From positions 2,265,662-2,329,661 of the forward strand of contig NZ_FOAF01000001.1 of assembly GCF_900109575.1 (NCBI RefSeq): 64,000 bases of DNA, given 5' to 3'. The stretch comes from Olivibacter domesticus. GTDB taxonomy: Bacteria > Bacteroidota > Bacteroidia > Sphingobacteriales > Sphingobacteriaceae. The translations under genes were made by a program, and so were the position numbers. Position 1 is the stretch's first letter. Each line of letters opens with the position of its first letter. This document shows, piece after piece, positions 46,825-54,579 of the stretch. The notes beneath the pieces are model-generated. The model had not been told where the DNA came from. It saw only the letters and a list, made by a program, of their open reading frames with translations, and did no database searches.

Positions 46825-47860
46825 TTTTTATTTTAAGTATGGCCAAAAAAGTACCCGACTCCTTCAAAACACTAAACTCATGCCCCCCTTCGTATAAAAT
46901 TTCCAATCGTCTTTTTACATTTTCCAGACCTATTCCAGCGCTCTCGGTTCCATTTTTACTATATTCCAGGCAATTATTTTCTACCTTCACCGTTAGGACA
47001 TCTCTTTTAACAGAAATATCTATGCGTATCCATGCATCCTGTTGCAATTTTCCCGCTCCGTGTTTAAAAGCATTTTCTACCAAAGGCAGTAACAACATCG
47101 GACTTATATTGAATTTTTCAATCTCAGATAAAATGTTTAAAGACACATCCAATCTATTTCCAAAGCGGATCTTTTCCAGTTCAATATAATGTTGAAGGTA
47201 TTCAATTTCTTTCGATAGAGGCACCGTATTATCTTTGGCTTTATACAAATTGTAATCGAGAAAAGATGACAGACGGTGTATCAGATCCGCTGTTTTGGGT
47301 TTTTGCTGAAGCGAAAAGGAGTAAATATTATTTAAGGTATTAAAAATAAAATGAGGATGTACCTGTAACTTCAGCAATTCCAGTTCCGACCTAATTTTTT
47401 CCTTTTGAAGCGTAGCTGTTAGCTTTTGTTGTTCGTAATAAGACCGGAAGAAATAAATAAGCGAATATAAGCCAACTATTAAATACATATTTACTACATC
47501 GATAACTAATTTAGGTACATAAATGAATGGTTGCTGCATTCCCTCTGGGTAATATAGGGGATAGATATAATAATAATAAAAAAGTCGGCGAACTAAAAGC
47601 AAGACACACATTGTACTGATAGCCGCTATCCAAAACCAACGGCGTTTATTCTTTAAATATAATTTAGCAAAATAAACATGCACCGTTAGCATAGAAGCCA
47701 AAAATGTAGTGGGCACCATCAAGCAGGCTGAAATGAAATATCTCCTATACTCGCTATTCATAGATGCAACACTAAGCCATTCATAAAGAAAATAAAGTAT
47801 CCAGAATAGTGCAGCAAATCCATATTGATGATTCAACCACTTTTTAGTTAGCGCTATCAT
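46808..47860 (-). CDS. LytS-type sensor histidine kinase
   Basis: A 350-aa membrane kinase (start ATG 47860; the frame extends to 47962 but adds a soluble basic leader). Four hydrophobic segments occupy about residues 10-140 (ALFWILYFLYEWLSV, YFISACLMVPTTFLASMLTVHVYF, FWIAAISTMCVLLLVRRLF, LIVGLYSLIYFF). After a short coiled coil comes the His_kinase dimerisation motif LKLQVHPHFIFNTLNNIYSFS, which holds the phosphorylated His, then an ATPase domain with MLLLPLVENAFKHG and AGIGLENVKRRL. This is the Bacteroidota LytS/YehU type without an extra sensor domain, so the signal is presumably sensed in the membrane. The overlap with the LytTR gene supports a pair. Confidence 0.93.
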   Translation of the reverse strand: MIALTKKWLNHQYGFAALFWILYFLYEWLSVASMNSEYRRYFISACLMVPTTFLASMLTVHVYFAKLYLKNKRRWFWIAAISTMCVLLLVRRLFYYYYIYPLYYPEGMQQPFIYVPKLVIDVVNMYLIVGLYSLIYFFRSYYEQQKLTATLQKEKIRSELELLKLQVHPHFIFNTLNNIYSFSLQQKPKTADLIHRLSSFLDYNLYKAKDNTVPLSKEIEYLQHYIELEKIRFGNRLDVSLNILSEIEKFNISPMLLLPLVENAFKHGAGKLQQDAWIRIDISVKRDVLTVKVENNCLEYSKNGTESAGIGLENVKRRLEILYEGGHEFSVLKESGTFLAILKIKNGTIK

Positions 47861-48142
47861 GTTCTTTCTATATTGGAAATCTAATTTACCTAAATTCCAA
47901 TTAGATCCATATTTTTTTGCTAAACAACGTTTTACGCACGACGAACGACCTTTGAAGCACATAACCAGCCACTAGTCTAAATACTTGCTGTTGGGCTAAA
48001 ATTCATTGGATATCGTACTTTCATTGTCTTTTTTTGTCAAGATGTTAGGAAAGCACAATAAAATGCTTAAGAAAAATTTCATCGCCATTTGAACTAAGGT
48101 GTTCAATTAAAAATTTTATATAACCCATTAAATACATTAGTT

Positions 48143-48691
48143 ATGAAAAAGATGTGGTCAGTAAGAACAGTTGTCGTGATAATAACTGTTTTTTTCACAA
48201 GTCTTGCCAGTGCTCAGCTATTGGCTTTAAAAGGGACAACAAAACCAGGTGCAAAACGAAATGCCCAATCATTCGACATGGTACATAATCCTGACGTTCC
48301 TTATGACGTCAATCCACGCATAATAAACCACTTCACAAAAAACTTTGATGCTTCAAATAAAGTGAAATGGTACGGAATTGGTGATGGAGTGGTTGCAAAA
48401 TTCAAGCGTGATTCTATTCCACACGCTGTAACTTATAATAATGATGGTAATTGGATGTATACTATTAAATACTATACAAAACAAAATGTTCCAACCAATA
48501 TTGCAGCCAGTGTATATAAAAAATTTAGAAATTTCTCTATCCTTCGTGCACGAGAGATTATGATTCCAAATATATCTCAACCTGTATATCTCGTACAGAT
48601 ACAAAACGGCAACCGCTATAAAGAGTTACGTATAAACCGCGAGGGTATCTATGTTTTGCAAGCTCTAGAGACAGCAAAGACAACGCAGTAA
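48143..48691 (+). CDS. Exported PepSY-like domain protein
   Basis: A 182-aa exported protein with a signal peptide (residues 1-24, cleaved after LASA). The body holds two related beta-alpha units: INHFTKNFDASNKVKWYGIGDGVVAKFKRDSIPHAVTYNNDGNWMYTIKYY, then VPTNIAASVYKKFRNFSILRAREIMIPN. This is the arrangement of the PepSY-like domain of BLIP-like periplasmic proteins in Bacteroidota. Such proteins are thought to be periplasmic inhibitors or binding proteins; the partner is unknown. The gene is divergent from the LytS/LytTR pair, with a 282-bp gap in which I see no consensus promoter. Confidence 0.72.
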   Translation: MKKMWSVRTVVVIITVFFTSLASAQLLALKGTTKPGAKRNAQSFDMVHNPDVPYDVNPRIINHFTKNFDASNKVKWYGIGDGVVAKFKRDSIPHAVTYNNDGNWMYTIKYYTKQNVPTNIAASVYKKFRNFSILRAREIMIPNISQPVYLVQIQNGNRYKELRINREGIYVLQALETAKTTQ

Positions 48692-48756
48692 ACATTCAAA
48701 ATCAACCTAAACCTTAATACAAAGTGTAACATAACTAATCTCAATGAGTATATGGA

Positions 48757-49221
48757 TTAAAAACTTCGTATGTAAGGTCTACTAATTAAAGGTGAAAATG
48801 GCCATGGGATAGCAAGAAAAATAAAGATAAGTGCTACCGTAAACCACAAAAACATGGTTTTAAATTTATCTGTGCTCAGCTCATTCCGTTTAGCGAGTGA
48901 AGATCCGACAGTAATGAGCACCACAGCGGAAATCATGAAAGTAATATGAACAATTTTGAAAAAATAAGCTTCGCTTATTAAGCTTCCGTTCTCCTCGCTA
49001 GTGAACGTATAGTTAACAATTGGACTATTAAAGTATAACACCATTCCGATTGTTAATTGAATGTGGGAGATAGTAGCCGTCCAATGTCGTATAGCATTAT
49101 CGATTTTGTTAAAAGACCGACCAGCCAAATAGGCCTTTGCCGATCGATAGATTGCATATAAAAGAATCAGCAGGACTAGCCATCGAAAAAATGAATGTAA
49201 GGTCAATAGTATTTGGAGCAT
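48757..49221 (-). CDS. Small inner-membrane protein, predicted TetR target
   Basis: A 154-aa protein with four hydrophobic helices (about 7-27, 46-66, 85-105, 120-145). The first, ILLTLHSFFRWLVLLILLYAIYRSAKAYLAG, is typical of a family of small Bacteroidota membrane proteins sometimes loosely annotated as cytochrome-like; several His residues exist but no clear haem pair. It begins 52 bp after the TetR stop, and the gap contains a copy of the motif found before the TetR gene (49243-49260), so the TetR protein probably controls it. Function unknown. Confidence 0.7.
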   Translation of the reverse strand: MLQILLTLHSFFRWLVLLILLYAIYRSAKAYLAGRSFNKIDNAIRHWTATISHIQLTIGMVLYFNSPIVNYTFTSEENGSLISEAYFFKIVHITFMISAVVLITVGSSLAKRNELSTDKFKTMFLWFTVALIFIFLAIPWPFSPLISRPYIRSF

Positions 49222-49242
49222 AGATCTGTTGTATAAAATAAA

Positions 49243-49260
49243 ATACCAATTAGTATGTTT
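49243..49260 (-). promoter_or_regulatory. Predicted TetR operator upstream of the small membrane protein gene
   Basis: ATACCAATTAGTATGTTT is a near-palindrome (ATAC-N6-GTAT) that lies 22 bp before the ATG at 49221. Eleven of the first fourteen bases match the motif at 49862-49880 just before the TetR gene, and both are followed by GTTT. Confidence 0.5.
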
Positions 49261-49273
49261 TTAGCTAAAAAAA

Positions 49274-49858
49274 TTATTGCTGCAGAAGATACTTTTTAAG
49301 CTCATTAAGATAAGTTTTATAACAAGTTTTGCCAAAGATCTTTCCCATATTTCTAATACCACTATAACCAGAAGAGACAAATAATGCAATCTGCTCGGGC
49401 ATCAATTCTTTATTTATCTTGCCTTTTTTCTGGGCAATCAACAATGTATTTTTGATTGCTTCTTGCCACTGAACAATCAATTGCATTAAGGCCTTTCTAA
49501 ATGCTTCATTTAATGGGGCCATTTCATCAATTAAGTTGATAGCTGGACAACCATATTTCACTTCGAAAAATGGATTTTTTAAAAGCAGTGCTTTCATCAT
49601 TTCATAAATTTCATTCAGCGGATCATCGGCATCCAACAAAGGCTTTATCATAGATGCATACATACCTGGATACATGATTTCATGAATCATGGCCAACCCC
49701 ATTTCTTCCTTTGATTTAAAATGATAAAAAAAAGCTCCCTTCGTTACTTGTGTAGTTGCAATGATATCATCAATACTCGTTGCCTGATAGCCCTTTCTAT
49801 AGATAAGATAAAAAGCTTTCTGTAAAATAGTAAGTCTTGTTGTAGCTGCTTTTGACAT
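49274..49858 (-). CDS. TetR/AcrR-family transcriptional regulator
   Basis: A 194-aa repressor-type regulator. The N-terminal helix-turn-helix is canonical: ILQKAFYLIYRKGYQATSIDDIIATTQVTKGAFFYHFKSKEEMGLAMI. The C-terminal ligand-binding part is helical and includes a Cys in KYGCPAINLIDEMAPLNEAF, which is typical of the TetR_C subgroup that senses small lipophilic or electrophilic compounds. A predicted operator lies 4 bp before the start codon, which suggests tight autorepression, and a second copy precedes the next gene, a small membrane protein. The inducer is unknown. Confidence 0.93.
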   Translation of the reverse strand: MSKAATTRLTILQKAFYLIYRKGYQATSIDDIIATTQVTKGAFFYHFKSKEEMGLAMIHEIMYPGMYASMIKPLLDADDPLNEIYEMMKALLLKNPFFEVKYGCPAINLIDEMAPLNEAFRKALMQLIVQWQEAIKNTLLIAQKKGKINKELMPEQIALFVSSGYSGIRNMGKIFGKTCYKTYLNELKKYLLQQ

Positions 49859-49861
49859 TAC

Positions 49862-49880
49862 GTACTAGTTAGTATGTTTT
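49862..49880 (-). promoter_or_regulatory. Predicted autoregulatory TetR operator
   Basis: GTACTAGTTAGTATGTTTT lies directly before the TetR start (ATG 49858). It shares TAC-N-A-N-TTAGTATGTTT with the copy at 49243-49260. A TetR dimer bound here would block its own translation start region and promoter. Confidence 0.5.
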
Positions 49881-49977
49881 GCAAAAAAAAATTTAAAAAA
49901 ACTTATATATTTAATCTAAATGTCATTTTAAACAAGAGACGTAGGTAACCTAGTTGGCCGTTCAGGTGGTGGGTATT

Positions 49978-50814
49978 TTAACAAAGTTCGACATCAAGGA
50001 AATCACTGACAGGCTCATATCCAATTTTTTGATACATTTTATTTGATATCGGATAATCTTTATCTGTGAATAATCCACAGCTAGTATATCCTTGCCTGAA
50101 GATATATTCACTTAATTTTTTTACGCAATTTAGGGCGTAACCATTACCCCTTTCTTCTTGAGGAGTGTAAACCATTCCTACAATTGCTATGTGATCAGTG
50201 CGTCTGATGATAGCGGCCATACTTACCAGTTTTTCATGCCTAACCCAACAGAAAAGGGATGACGTTTCTATTAATGTATTAACTATCTTTTGAACGGCAG
50301 CTTCGTTTTTCTGAGGTAATGACCTGATTTCATTATAGAATTGAACAGACCATTCGACCAGTTGTTGACGGTAGATCTCTGTTGCCGGAACAAATTTTCC
50401 ACCCACCGTAGAGGTTTGCTTAAATGCTGAAAGACCATATAAACATAATCTCGTTTGTTGATTAATATTCCTATGAAAAAACTTGGTGAATAGTTCGACA
50501 CCGGACAGCGGACCAACAACTCCTTTCTGTCTATCCCAATAGGCCGCAACATAACCAGTCAAAAGCCTAATCCCCTCCTCCCCTATATCCTCTGTCGACG
50601 CAAGTATAATTTTTAATGGCGTGCTTATGGCACTTACTGCTAATTTGTCCCCCTCTAAAACGTTCAGAAATCGATAACCTTCGTTTAATTCACGTTGATC
50701 GAATAGCTGGTTACAGATACCTAATATCAAATTATTCTCCAACTCTTTCTGTAAAAGCGCTGTTTTTGTAGCTTTAAGGTATTGTGCTACCGTCAGGTAA
50801 GTCTCGATTAACAT
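49978..50814 (-). CDS. GNAT-family N-acetyltransferase
   Basis: A 278-aa protein whose C-terminal 100 residues form a GNAT domain: AAIIRRTDHIAIVGMVYTPQEERGNGYALNCVKKLSEYIF. The central QEERGNGYA is the acetyl-CoA pyrophosphate-binding Q/RxxGxG/A motif, followed by CGLFTDKDYPISNKMYQKIGYEPV, the typical end. The N-terminal 170 residues are helical and less conserved, as in many fused GNAT proteins that acetylate small molecules or amines. No signal peptide. It stands between TetR and MgtC genes on the same strand, with gaps of about 120 and 40 bp. Substrate unknown. Confidence 0.87.
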   Translation of the reverse strand: MLIETYLTVAQYLKATKTALLQKELENNLILGICNQLFDQRELNEGYRFLNVLEGDKLAVSAISTPLKIILASTEDIGEEGIRLLTGYVAAYWDRQKGVVGPLSGVELFTKFFHRNINQQTRLCLYGLSAFKQTSTVGGKFVPATEIYRQQLVEWSVQFYNEIRSLPQKNEAAVQKIVNTLIETSSLFCWVRHEKLVSMAAIIRRTDHIAIVGMVYTPQEERGNGYALNCVKKLSEYIFRQGYTSCGLFTDKDYPISNKMYQKIGYEPVSDFLDVELC

Positions 50815-50854
50815 TTAGGGGATAGTTTAGTATATATTCACTGATGGATCGTGC

Positions 50855-51508
50855 CTAACTAAATGCGATAATATAGGGTAATTCAATAATTTCTTCATCT
50901 AAACGAGCCAGCCTCTTTCCTGTACCCGTCACTTCAAGAATTACATACAGCCTCTCATCTTCTTTGCGCAAAGAAATACGCTTATTTTTTACTTTTCTTT
51001 CCTTCAGAAAATTCTCCATACGATGCAAATTTTCCATATTCCCATTTTCAAACGTAATATTCAACAACTTCTGATTATGGATTAACGCCATTAGGGCTTC
51101 TACTTTTGTAAACAAGGATAAGACAATAATGGTGACTGCGGTTAACGTAAGTGCTAATGCATGATACCCAATACCAGCGGCCATCCCAATACCAGCGGTT
51201 GTCCATATTACCGCTGCCGTGGTTAATCCCAATACCGACAATCGATCTTTAAATATCACACCGGCGCCAATAAAACCGATTCCTGTAATAATATTAGCGG
51301 AAATTCTATCGTCACTGCCTACGCCATACTTAGATACGATGGTGAAAATTGTTGAACCTAAGCAAATAAGTACAATAGTCCGCAAGCCTGCTGATTTATT
51401 ATTATATTCTCGCTCAATACCAATAATGCAACCGCATATTACAGAAATCAAAAAACTCATCATATCTTTTGGTTCCAGTAGCCATTCAATATCTGTTTCT
51501 TTCATCAT
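50855..51508 (-). CDS. MgtC/SapB family inner-membrane protein
   Basis: A 217-aa protein. The N-terminal 130 residues are the MgtC domain with five hydrophobic helices: LISVICGCIIGIEREYNNKSAGLRTI (contains the conserved GxEREY-like motif and GLRT), then TIFTIVSKYG, ISANIITGIGFIGAGVI and LTTAAVIWTTAGIGMAAG. The C-terminal 80 residues form a soluble ACT-like domain (LLNITFENGNMENLHRMENFL). MgtC proteins help bacteria survive low magnesium and modulate the F-ATPase in enteric pathogens; in other phyla the role is less clear. Two in-frame ATGs (51508, 51505) exist. The gene lies 28 bp from the DUF2490 gene, so cotranscription is likely. Confidence 0.92.
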   Translation of the reverse strand: MMKETDIEWLLEPKDMMSFLISVICGCIIGIEREYNNKSAGLRTIVLICLGSTIFTIVSKYGVGSDDRISANIITGIGFIGAGVIFKDRLSVLGLTTAAVIWTTAGIGMAAGIGYHALALTLTAVTIIVLSLFTKVEALMALIHNQKLLNITFENGNMENLHRMENFLKERKVKNKRISLRKEDERLYVILEVTGTGKRLARLDEEIIELPYIIAFS

Positions 51509-51536
51509 AAATATTCCTTATTATACCTGTTAATCA

Positions 51537-52217
51537 TTAGAAACTGTGAAACCAGCCTATATTCAACCAGCACTGATGTTCCGTGTCTTTTGAAACGATG
51601 TCTTCGGCACGATAATCTAACCCTGTCTCAAACTTCATTTTATCCGATAAATTATATCCAAGAGAGGCCAATGCTCTTATTTCTATATCAAATGAACGTT
51701 CACTATATGTTGGCAAATATTCATTATTAAATTTCAGATAAAACTCCTTAGGATCTATTTCTAGTCCTGCCAACGGTTTTTCTATGCCAAATCTATACCT
51801 AAACCTGAAAGAAAAATCACCGTCATCCAGTGTTTGATCAGTTCTAAATCGATGTGCAAGACGAAAACCACCTTTTTTTCGTATGAAGGAATATTGCTGG
51901 ATAAAACGATGAATAATCTGTCCTTCTTCTACCCTAAAAAGGTACCCTACTGCTATTCCATCTAAGGGACTTAACTTTCTATTCAACACTGTTTCTATGT
52001 CTGTACGTTCAAAATGGAATCCTTTACCTGCTGCTATATTTTCAGGCCCATCTTTCAGAAGTTGTCGTACTTCAAGCTTTGAGTTAAGTTCGTATTCATC
52101 CCCAAATGCAAATCCATTATTGATTTGTGGAATCACTCCAAATTGATAACGATCTTGTCCAAAACTAAAAAGAAGCGAAAACAATAGTACAAGGGTGAAT
52201 AAATAGGTTCTTTTCAT
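51537..52217 (-). CDS. DUF2490 outer-membrane beta-barrel protein
   Basis: A 226-aa exported protein. Start at ATG 52217 (MKRTYLFTLVLLFSLLFSFGQ), with a clear signal peptide ending FGQ; the longer frame uses a TTG. The body fits DUF2490: RYQFGVIPQINNGFAFGDEYELNSKLEVRQLL, FHFERTDIETVLNRKL, IAVGYLFRVEEGQIIHRFIQQYSF, ending in a beta strand with terminal WFHSF, the aromatic C-terminus expected of a barrel. DUF2490 proteins are outer-membrane barrels of unknown function. It lies directly after the next gene in the row (52234-52893), 16 bp away, in an apparent operon with it and MgtC. Confidence 0.83.
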   Translation of the reverse strand: MKRTYLFTLVLLFSLLFSFGQDRYQFGVIPQINNGFAFGDEYELNSKLEVRQLLKDGPENIAAGKGFHFERTDIETVLNRKLSPLDGIAVGYLFRVEEGQIIHRFIQQYSFIRKKGGFRLAHRFRTDQTLDDGDFSFRFRYRFGIEKPLAGLEIDPKEFYLKFNNEYLPTYSERSFDIEIRALASLGYNLSDKMKFETGLDYRAEDIVSKDTEHQCWLNIGWFHSF

Positions 52218-52233
52218 TAATATCAATTAAACT

Positions 52234-52893
52234 TCAAAATATTAGATGGTTAACCCTTCTTTCGACAATCTTCAACTGGTGAACAACTTTTCCGTGCTCA
52301 TCAATTAATATTTCGTAAAATGTCTTTATTTTATCGCCCTCACGTTTACCCTCCACCACAAGTTCGTATTTCTCATGCACCATGCTTGAATTATTGGTTT
52401 TATTAAGTATCGCTGCCTGCAAGGCAGACTCATTACCCGTTAATTGTAGTTGAGTTTTGTTAATTTTATACGTTTGAAAAGTGTTACTCAAATAGTTATC
52501 AACTCCCCTCTTGATGACATCATTTAACATCTGGTATTGAACAGTAATTTCTATATCTTGAAGTTTACCTAATGTATCGAACTCAATGCTATGCTTTTTA
52601 CCTTCCCATTTAAGCTTTGCTTCGATGGTAAAACCATTCAGGCTTTCTTCTCGGTACCATTTCACCTTTGTCCTCATATAAGTTTTATGCACGAAAGCGC
52701 GTGCTCTTTCAGGCGCTGCAGAGGCTTTAATACCATATTCTCTTTCCATTTTCTTTTGTGCATATAGTCGAGATGTTGATAAACTTAAAATCAGCAATAA
52801 AAGCCCCAAAAACAAATAACATTTAGTGCCCTTTGGACCTAAGCTTACTATTTTCTTTTGGTCTATCCTACCAGCAAATTTTAGTTTTATCAT
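52234..52893 (-). CDS. Exported hypothetical protein upstream of DUF2490 gene
   Basis: A 219-aa exported protein. After a longish N-terminus a hydrophobic segment (about 26-43, YLFLGLLLLILSLSTSRLYA) ends in LYAQ, a good signal cleavage site. The mature part is charged and beta-alpha mixed: RARAFVHKTYMRTKVKWYREESLNGFTIEAKLKWEGKKHSIEFDTLGKLQDIEI, resembling one PepSY-like unit, then SMVHEKYELVVEGKREGDKIKTFYEILIDEHGKVVHQLKIV. I do not recognise a named family. It lies 16 bp before DUF2490 on the same strand, so both probably act at the cell envelope. Confidence 0.72.
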   Translation of the reverse strand: MIKLKFAGRIDQKKIVSLGPKGTKCYLFLGLLLLILSLSTSRLYAQKKMEREYGIKASAAPERARAFVHKTYMRTKVKWYREESLNGFTIEAKLKWEGKKHSIEFDTLGKLQDIEITVQYQMLNDVIKRGVDNYLSNTFQTYKINKTQLQLTGNESALQAAILNKTNNSSMVHEKYELVVEGKREGDKIKTFYEILIDEHGKVVHQLKIVERRVNHLIF

Positions 52894-53029
52894 TTTATTT
52901 CATGGAATTAAATTGTTCTTTTTTTAATTTTACTTGAAAGGAGAAGCAATAGCATTCATGGTTGCTAAAATACAATAACAAATCTCCACTTCCAGTGTTT
53001 TTATATAAACATATATTTAAAGCTTGATT

Positions 53030-53326
53030 ATGAAACAAATGAAGATTGCAGAACAACTGAAAGTGTCTATAAACTACGAAGGGAAAGAGCTTTCGAAAGC
53101 AGTTAAGGAGCTGCAACCAGTTGTATTTCAAGACGGAAACGAATTTTGTTGCTTATTAGGTCCAGACATGAAAGCGGGTATATTTGGCTGTGGAATTTCA
53201 CCTCAAGAGGCCTTAAAAGATTGGGAAAGAAACCTAGAGAAAAGAATCGGTGCGGTAACAGAGGGCGATGAAGTTGCTTTATATGCAATAGATGTATTAA
53301 AAGCATCTAATAAAAAAGTATGGTAA
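53030..53326 (+). CDS. Small hypothetical protein preceding a class III cyclase
   Basis: A 98-aa soluble protein, start at ATG 53030 (the frame begins with a TTG at 53024). The sequence alternates strands and helices: MKIAEQLKVSINYEGKELSKAVKELQPVVFQDGNEFCCLLGPDMKAGIFGCGISPQEALKDWERNLEKRI. The phrase GISPQEALKDWERNL resembles HicB-like or other small antitoxin-type folds, but no partner toxin is adjacent, so this is not claimed. The cyclase gene starts 28 bp later in the same direction, so the two may be cotranscribed, and a regulatory link is possible. Confidence 0.6.
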   Translation: MKQMKIAEQLKVSINYEGKELSKAVKELQPVVFQDGNEFCCLLGPDMKAGIFGCGISPQEALKDWERNLEKRIGAVTEGDEVALYAIDVLKASNKKVW

Positions 53327-53354
53327 AATAGAGGATTGTTGCCAACAATACGCA

Positions 53355-54455
53355 ATGGGATTCATGAAAAGAGGAACTTTTTTAAAGCTGAAGCAGCTCG
53401 TTATCATCATTATTGCCTGGCTAATACTAGGGTTCTTTGTCGCTGTATATGATCATCTGGTTCTTCATACGAATGCCTCTTTAGGCCCCGCAGCAAATTA
53501 CTCCTTTCTATTATCTGTACTCCGAAATATGGGGGCCGGACTTATAGGTGCTTTACTTGGAGGCAGCATGCTCGTTTTTTACATAGATGAAAAATATAGG
53601 GATAAACCCTACGGTTATACGATTTTTATTGTCAGTATCTCTTTTATCTTAATCGTAGGCTTTATTACATTGGTGATGGGTATTACCATCGTTCCTTTAC
53701 AAACAGGGAAACCGCTGTCAGACCCAACAACAAGAAAGGCAATTTTTGACTTTATTACGGATAGCTACCCTCTTAAAAATGGCCTGGTATGGGCTTTTAT
53801 AGTTGCTCTTACGCAATTGTTATTACAAGTAAGCAGTAAATTCGGCCATCGAACTTTTTTAAATATTATCAGTGGAAAATATAATATTCCTAAAGAAGAA
53901 AAACGCATCTTTATGTTCTTAGATCTCAATGCTTCTACCACAATTGCAGAACGACTGGGGAATGAAACATATCATGCCCTACTCAAAGATTTCTTTGCCG
54001 ATATAACCAATCCCATTCTTGAAAACAAGGGCAACATTTATCAATATGTCGGAGATGAAGTGGTGGTTGCTTGGAGCTATAAAGATGGTATGGAAAATGC
54101 ACATTGCTTAAAGTGTTTCTTTGATATAAAAATGACTATCGAAAAAAAGAGACAAAAATATCAAGAACGTTATGGTTTAGTGCCCACCTTTAAAGCCGGC
54201 ATCCATTCGGGAGATGTCATTGCAGGTGAAATTGGTATCGTAAAAAGAGATATTACCTATTCGGGGGATGTGCTTAATACGACTTCCAGAATTTTGGGTA
54301 AATGCAATGAATTCAACGAAGAATTCATTATAAGTGCCGATCTATTATCTATGTTAAATGTCGCGAAAGATTATAGCAGTAAAATATTAGGCAGCATTCA
54401 GCTAAAAGGCAAACACCAAGAGGTAGCTATTCATGCCCTACTCCCAAAAAATTAA
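53355..54455 (+). CDS. Membrane-bound class III adenylate/guanylate cyclase
   Basis: A 366-aa protein. Four hydrophobic segments fill the first 165 residues (VIIIIAWLILGFFVAVY, MGAGLIGALLGGSMLVFYI, TIFIVSISFILIVGFITLVMG, LVWAFIVALTQLLLQV). The C-terminal half is a class III nucleotide cyclase: MFLDLNASTTIAERLG with the first metal Asp, YQYVGDEVVVAW with the second, FKAGIHSGDVIAGEIG, and ITYSGDVLNTTSRI with the Asn and Arg of the transition-state site. The usual purine-binding Lys before VGDE is replaced by Gln (YQYVGD), a variant seen in some bacterial cyclases. The product, probably cAMP, would serve CRP-like regulators elsewhere. ATGs at 53355 and 53364 are both possible. Confidence 0.9.
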   Translation: MGFMKRGTFLKLKQLVIIIIAWLILGFFVAVYDHLVLHTNASLGPAANYSFLLSVLRNMGAGLIGALLGGSMLVFYIDEKYRDKPYGYTIFIVSISFILIVGFITLVMGITIVPLQTGKPLSDPTTRKAIFDFITDSYPLKNGLVWAFIVALTQLLLQVSSKFGHRTFLNIISGKYNIPKEEKRIFMFLDLNASTTIAERLGNETYHALLKDFFADITNPILENKGNIYQYVGDEVVVAWSYKDGMENAHCLKCFFDIKMTIEKKRQKYQERYGLVPTFKAGIHSGDVIAGEIGIVKRDITYSGDVLNTTSRILGKCNEFNEEFIISADLLSMLNVAKDYSSKILGSIQLKGKHQEVAIHALLPKN

Positions 54456-54579
54456 AATAAGTCCTCCACGGATGGATATATATGCTAAAATGCCACACAC
54501 AATTGTCATCCATTTAAGAATGTGCTCAAATATGTAGAATGTTAAAGCAACCTTTGTCATTTTTTGTCGTCTTCATAGG

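Noticed and set aside
53030..53326. HicB-like antitoxin
   Set aside because: A faint resemblance only; no adjacent HicA-like toxin gene and the neighbour is a cyclase.
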